Part shown: positions 58,875 to 64,000 of the stretch, one piece after another | How positions within the stretch are numbered: position 1 is the stretch's first letter | Layout of the letters: each line of letters opens with the position of its first letter | Assembly (NCBI RefSeq): GCF_002284565.1 | Contig: NZ_NPKI01000015.1 | Location: forward strand, 558,001-622,000 | DNA from: Mesorhizobium mediterraneum | GTDB taxonomy: Bacteria > Pseudomonadota > Alphaproteobacteria > Rhizobiales > Rhizobiaceae | Reading direction: 5' to 3' | Length of the DNA stretch: 64,000 nucleotides | Program-made: the position numbers and the translations under genes | Notes under the pieces: model-generated | What the model was told of the DNA's origin: nothing | What the model saw: only the letters and a program-made list of their open reading frames with translations | Databases searched by the model: none

Positions 58875-59759
58875 ATGAGCGAAGACCTTTCAAGAAAAAG
58901 ACTGGGGCGGGGACTGGCCGCGCTGATCGGCGAAATCAATCGTCCGGCAGCAGTGGAAAAGCAAGGCATGAATGCCGACGGCAAGGTGCCGATCGAGTTC
59001 CTGAGCCCGAACCCTAAAAATCCGCGCCGGCATTTTGGCGACGCCGACCTGACCGATCTTGCCCAGTCGATCCGCGAGCACGGCGTGGTGCAGCCGGTGG
59101 TGGCGCGGCCGTCGCCGACGCAAGCTGGCCGCTACGAGATCATCGCCGGCGAGCGGCGCTGGCGCGCGGCGCAGCGCGCCGGGCTGAGCGAGATTCCGAT
59201 CATCGTGCGCGACGTCAACGATCGCACCGCACTCGAGCTGGCGATCATCGAAAACGTCCAGCGCACCGACCTCAATCCGGTCGAGGAGGCGATGGGCTAC
59301 CAGCAGTTGATCGACGATCACGGCTACACCCAGGCCGATCTCGGCCAGGTGATCGGCAAGAGCCGCAGCCATGTCGCCAACACGCTGAGGCTGCTGAAGC
59401 TGCCGGACGTGATCCGCGACATGCTGGTCGACGGCGCGCTGTCGGCCGGCCACGCCCGCACATTGGTGACGGCAGAGGATCCGGCGGGCCTGGCCAAGCG
59501 GATCGTCGAGGAGGGGCTTTCGGTGCGCCAGGCCGAAGCGCTGGCGCAGATGCCGGCGGGCGCTCCAACCGTAAAGCGACAGCCTGCGGAACCGGCGCAA
59601 AAAGATGCCGATACGCTGGCGCTGGAAAAGCTGATGACCGACACGATAGGCATGATCGTCACGATCGAGCACAAGGAACGCGGCGGCGTGCTGCGCGTCG
59701 CCTATCGGACATTGGACCAGCTCGATGAGCTCTGCCGAAGGCTGAAGCAGGAGCGGTAG
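58875..59759 (+). CDS. parB: Chromosome partitioning protein ParB
   Basis: The 294-residue CTPase and DNA-binding protein has the ParB/Srx domain (NPRRHFGDADLTDLAQSIRE, GRYEIIAGERRWRAAQRAG), IIENVQRTDLNPVEEAMGYQ, and the helix-turn-helix YTQADLGQVIGKSRSHVANT for parS. The C-terminal dimer part ends LDELCRRLKQER. ATG 58875 gives the family start MSEDLSRKRLGRGLAALIGE. Its targets are the parS sites at 48633, 55020-55109 and 57379. Confidence 0.96.
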   Translation: MSEDLSRKRLGRGLAALIGEINRPAAVEKQGMNADGKVPIEFLSPNPKNPRRHFGDADLTDLAQSIREHGVVQPVVARPSPTQAGRYEIIAGERRWRAAQRAGLSEIPIIVRDVNDRTALELAIIENVQRTDLNPVEEAMGYQQLIDDHGYTQADLGQVIGKSRSHVANTLRLLKLPDVIRDMLVDGALSAGHARTLVTAEDPAGLAKRIVEEGLSVRQAEALAQMPAGAPTVKRQPAEPAQKDADTLALEKLMTDTIGMIVTIEHKERGGVLRVAYRTLDQLDELCRRLKQER

Positions 59760-59910
59760 GTGCTGAGGTACGCCTGTTTTTAGCCGGCAAATAATCTTCG
59801 GCTTAGGAGCAACCCGGCGGACATCTTCGCCCTGGTAATACAACGAGGGTTGGCGAATGCCGGCCCTTCCTTTTTCCGTGCGCTGGTGATTGGCGAAATC
59901 GCCGAGGCTG

Positions 59911-60070
59911 CTGATCTCCCCCCTCGAGGGGGAGATGGCCGGCAGGCCAGAAGGGGTCGTCTCACATCAAGCGCCTACGTCGTCTGTCGTCGCGAAAGGC
60001 GTCGGCATTCCACGCGCTGGGACCCCCTCTGTCGCCTTCGGCGACATCTCCCCCTCAAGGGGGGAGATCA
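59911..60070. repeat. Palindromic intergenic repeat, family B (copy 5)
   Basis: CTGATCTCCCCCCTCGAGGG at one end and CCCCCTCAAGGGGGGAGATC at the other, with an inner CGCCTTCGGCG hairpin; the GGCAGGCCAGAAGGGGTC and GACCCCCTCTGTCGCC parts face inward. It sits between convergent parB and holA and overlaps the last bases of holA, so it may serve as a two-way terminator. Confidence 0.85.
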
Positions 60071-61114
60071 TCCGCGCTGAGCCAGCCTTGCACTCTCCAC
60101 GGCAATGCCGAGCAGCGCTTGCCGTGCCAGCGCGACCGACAGGTCCGGCCGTCGGCGCGTCTGCAGGACCGCCGTCTGCAGCCTGGTCAAAGCGCGGCCA
60201 AGCGCCTCGCTGTTCCAGCGTTCGAGGGCCTTCTCCACCAGCTTGCGCCTGGTAAAAAAAACCGGCGGGCGCGCCGCGGCAACGACCGAAGCGGCGTTGC
60301 GGCCGCCGGTGTCCATCTGGCCGCGCATCGCCTGGATCGCCTGCAGCTGCCGCATCGCCGACGACAGCACCAGAAAAGCCTGGCCGCCGGACTGGCAGTG
60401 GCGGGTGAAGGCCATGTCGAAGTCGCCGACCTTGCCTTCGAGCAAAGCATCGACGGCGTCGTCGAAGGAGAGACCGGAGACGTCGCCCGATGTCGCCTTG
60501 ACGTCGTCGAGGCCGATCTCGGTCTGGCCGTGGGCGTAAAGCACCAGCTTCTCGATCTCGCCGCGCGAGGCCAGCCGGTCACCGCCGAGGTTCCGGCGCA
60601 GCGCCTGGCGCGCCTCCAGCGTCATCGACATGCCGGCCTTGCGCAATTCGTCGTCGATGACCGTGTCGATGTCGCGGGCCTCGTCGGCGTAGCACGGCAG
60701 CGCCATGGCAATGTCGGCCGCCTCGACGATGGCGCGCAGGCCGACGCCTTTCTTCAAGTCGCCGGCTTCAATGAGTATGATCGCATCCTGCGCGGGCTCT
60801 GATGTCAGCGCCTTGACGTCGTCGGCAAGCGCCTTCTGGCCGCTGGCGTTGCGCACCCAGAGCAGGCGCCGGTCTGAAAACATCGGCACGGTGCGGGCTT
60901 CGTCGAGCAGGCGGCCCTCGTCGCGATCGACTTCCGAACCGTCCAGCCTGACCACCGAGAACGGATCGTCGAGCGGCAGGCCGGTTTTGCCGGCAAAGGC
61001 CTTCGCCCGCTCGGCGACGAGCCCGCGATCGGGCCCGTAAAGCAGGACGATCGAGATGCGCGGATCCGGCCGCGCCAACCACGAATCGACCTCGTAACCT
61101 TTCTTCTGTGCCAT
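60068..61114 (-). CDS. holA: DNA polymerase III delta subunit
   Basis: The clamp-loader subunit that opens the beta clamp. The 348-residue protein has IVLLYGPDRGLVAERAKAFA, LLDEARTVPMFSDRRLLWVRNA and a C-terminal helical collar (ALTRLQTAVLQTRRRPDLSVALARQALL). ATG 61114 is used; the longer frame crosses the upstream repeat. In many rhizobia holA follows leuS and lptE, but here a repeat and the bkd operon lie upstream. Confidence 0.9.
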   Translation of the reverse strand: MAQKKGYEVDSWLARPDPRISIVLLYGPDRGLVAERAKAFAGKTGLPLDDPFSVVRLDGSEVDRDEGRLLDEARTVPMFSDRRLLWVRNASGQKALADDVKALTSEPAQDAIILIEAGDLKKGVGLRAIVEAADIAMALPCYADEARDIDTVIDDELRKAGMSMTLEARQALRRNLGGDRLASRGEIEKLVLYAHGQTEIGLDDVKATSGDVSGLSFDDAVDALLEGKVGDFDMAFTRHCQSGGQAFLVLSSAMRQLQAIQAMRGQMDTGGRNAASVVAAARPPVFFTRRKLVEKALERWNSEALGRALTRLQTAVLQTRRRPDLSVALARQALLGIAVESARLAQRG

Positions 61115-61167
61115 GCGGGGATGGTTAGCATGATGCGGGCGCGGGGTGAACGGCGGGGCTCCTTCTT

Positions 61168-62783
<1,616 letters not shown>

Positions 62784-62785
62784 CC

Positions 62786-63799
62786 ATGCCAAGGCGGACC
62801 ATGATCGAGGCGATCCGCGACGCCATGGACGTGTCGATGGCGCGCGACGAACGCGTCATCGTGTATGGCGAGGATGTCGGCTTTTTCGGCGGCGTCTTCC
62901 GCTGCACGCAGGGCTTGCAGGCGAAGTACGGCAAGAGCCGCTGCTTCGATGCGCCGATCAGCGAAGCCGGCATCGTCGGCTCGGCCATCGGCATGGCCGC
63001 CTACGGCCTAAAACCTTGCGTCGAGGTGCAGTTTGCCGACTATGTCTATCCGGCCTACGACCAGATCGTCTCGGAGGCGGCGCGGCTGCGTTACCGGTCG
63101 AACGGCGATTTCACCTGTCCGATCGTGGTCAGGATGCCGACCGGTGGCGGCATCTTCGGCGGCCAGACCCACAGCCAGAGCCCGGAGGCGCTGTTCACCC
63201 ACGTTTCCGGCCTGAAGGTCGTCGTGCCGTCCAATCCGCACGATGCCAAAGGCCTGCTGATCGCGGCGATCGAGGATCCCGATCCGGTGATCTTCCTGGA
63301 GCCGAAGCGGCTCTACAACGGCCCGTTCGACGGTCATCACGAGCGCCCGGTGACGCCGTGGTCGAAACATGACCTCGGCGAGGTCGCCGACGGCCATTAC
63401 ACGGTCCCGCTCGGCAAGGCGGTGATCCGGCGGCCGGGTGCCGCTGTCACCGTGCTCGCCTATGGCACGATGGTCTATGTCGCGCAGGCGGCGGCCGAGG
63501 AGACCGGCATCGACGCCGAGATCATTGATCTGAGAACCCTGCTGCCGCTCGATCTCGAGACGATTGTCGCCTCGGTGAGAAAAACGGGCCGCTGCGTGGT
63601 CGTGCACGAGGCGACGCTGACATCGGGGTTTGGCGCCGAGCTGTCGGCGCTGGTGCAGGAAAATTGTTTCTATCATCTGGAAGCGCCGGTGGCGCGGGTC
63701 GCCGGCTGGGACACGCCCTATCCGCACGCGCAGGAGTGGGATTATTTTCCAGGTCCCGCCCGGCTTGGCCGGGCCTTGCTTGAGACGATGGAGGCCTGA
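62786..63799 (+). CDS. bkdA2: Branched-chain 2-oxoacid dehydrogenase E1 beta subunit
   Basis: The 337-residue partner of the alpha subunit starts TMIEAIRDAMDVSMARDERVIVYGEDVGFFGG, typical of E1 beta, and has APISEAGIVGSAIGMAAYGLKP, VVRMPTGGGIFGGQTHSQSP and EPKRLY. The E2 core and E3 genes should follow, but the window ends in a repeat before them. Confidence 0.95.
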   Translation: MPRRTMIEAIRDAMDVSMARDERVIVYGEDVGFFGGVFRCTQGLQAKYGKSRCFDAPISEAGIVGSAIGMAAYGLKPCVEVQFADYVYPAYDQIVSEAARLRYRSNGDFTCPIVVRMPTGGGIFGGQTHSQSPEALFTHVSGLKVVVPSNPHDAKGLLIAAIEDPDPVIFLEPKRLYNGPFDGHHERPVTPWSKHDLGEVADGHYTVPLGKAVIRRPGAAVTVLAYGTMVYVAQAAAEETGIDAEIIDLRTLLPLDLETIVASVRKTGRCVVVHEATLTSGFGAELSALVQENCFYHLEAPVARVAGWDTPYPHAQEWDYFPGPARLGRALLETMEA

Positions 63800-63839
63800 T
63801 GATGGGAGGCAGAGCAATCGCTTCGGACCAATTGCCAAC

Positions 63840-64000
63840 CATGGCGCCGCCCCTCATCTGCCTGCCGGCATCTTCTCCCCGTGAGGGACGGGAAGAAGGG
63901 GCTGGCCGCCACGCAGGCGATCCCCCTCTCCCCGTTCTTCACGGGGGTCCGAAGGACGGGCGAGACAAGCGGCTCGCCCCGGAATGGGCAGGGGTGAGGG
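63840..64000. repeat. Palindromic intergenic repeat, family C (copy 3, cut by the window end)
   Basis: CGCCCCTCATCTGCCTGCCG with TTCTCCCCGTGAGGGACGGG and a later CTCTCCCCGTTCTTCACGGG, like copies at 4579 and 51357. It lies between bkdA2 and the presumed E2 gene, and so inside a probable operon. Confidence 0.8.

Overview
The window is high-GC DNA from an alphaproteobacterium of the Rhizobiales. Mesorhizobium or a close relative is the best fit. The reasons are the gene order hemE-hemJ-rho-mnmE-mnmG-rsmG-parA-parB, the block maf-aroE-coaE-dnaQ-secB, GANTC-rich origin DNA, TTAA-N7-TTAA (CtrA-type) sites, and several families of palindromic intergenic repeats typical of mesorhizobia. No insertion sequence, prophage, CRISPR array or riboswitch was seen.

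Layout. 0-9.6 kb holds housekeeping and envelope genes: uppP (partial), fzlA, queG, an epimerase-like gene, mepA, glk, an MsbA-like exporter, dapB, gpmA and tRNA-Leu(CAG). 9.9-12.4 kb is a short accessory run: an orphan betaine-type binding protein, an L,D-transpeptidase, a lipoprotein and a small secreted protein. 12.6-21.4 kb is a mosaic of amino-acid genes and regulators: an Asp/Glu-racemase-family enzyme, a D-amino-acid-dehydrogenase-like protein, a GntR regulator, a BTAD/TPR regulator, and divergently a PLP synthase, an aminotransferase and a decayed PLP decarboxylase. A broken second copy of the TPR-regulator 3' end lies against the racemase gene. 21.4-27.8 kb carries a catabolic cluster (peptide-type binding protein, alpha/beta hydrolase, cysteine hydrolase, DddP-like M24 protein) with a GlxA-type regulator. 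28.1-36.5 kb is a sulfur region: cystathionine gamma- and beta-enzymes, an FAD protein, a cysteine-rich Rrf2 regulator and a tauABC-like sulfonate transporter. 36.6-43 kb mixes envelope genes (rlpA, mltA, a transglutaminase-like protease, Tim44-like, fxsA), phaZ and small regulators.

The strongest single result is a probable chromosome replication origin at 47.9-48.3 kb. It lies between divergent ppsR and hemE and has four DnaA-box-like sites, five GANTC sites and an AT-rich tract. A parS cluster at 55.0-57.4 kb and parA-parB at 58-59.8 kb complete the replication-segregation locus. The window ends in the bkd operon (branched-chain 2-oxoacid dehydrogenase E1 alpha and beta).

At least three families of roughly 150-180 bp inverted repeats sit at many gene junctions. 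A shorter REP-like element appears to have inserted in frame into the signal peptide of mepA. I did not find a clearly new multi-gene system. The PLP-enzyme cluster and the DddP-like cluster are the best candidates for undescribed metabolism.
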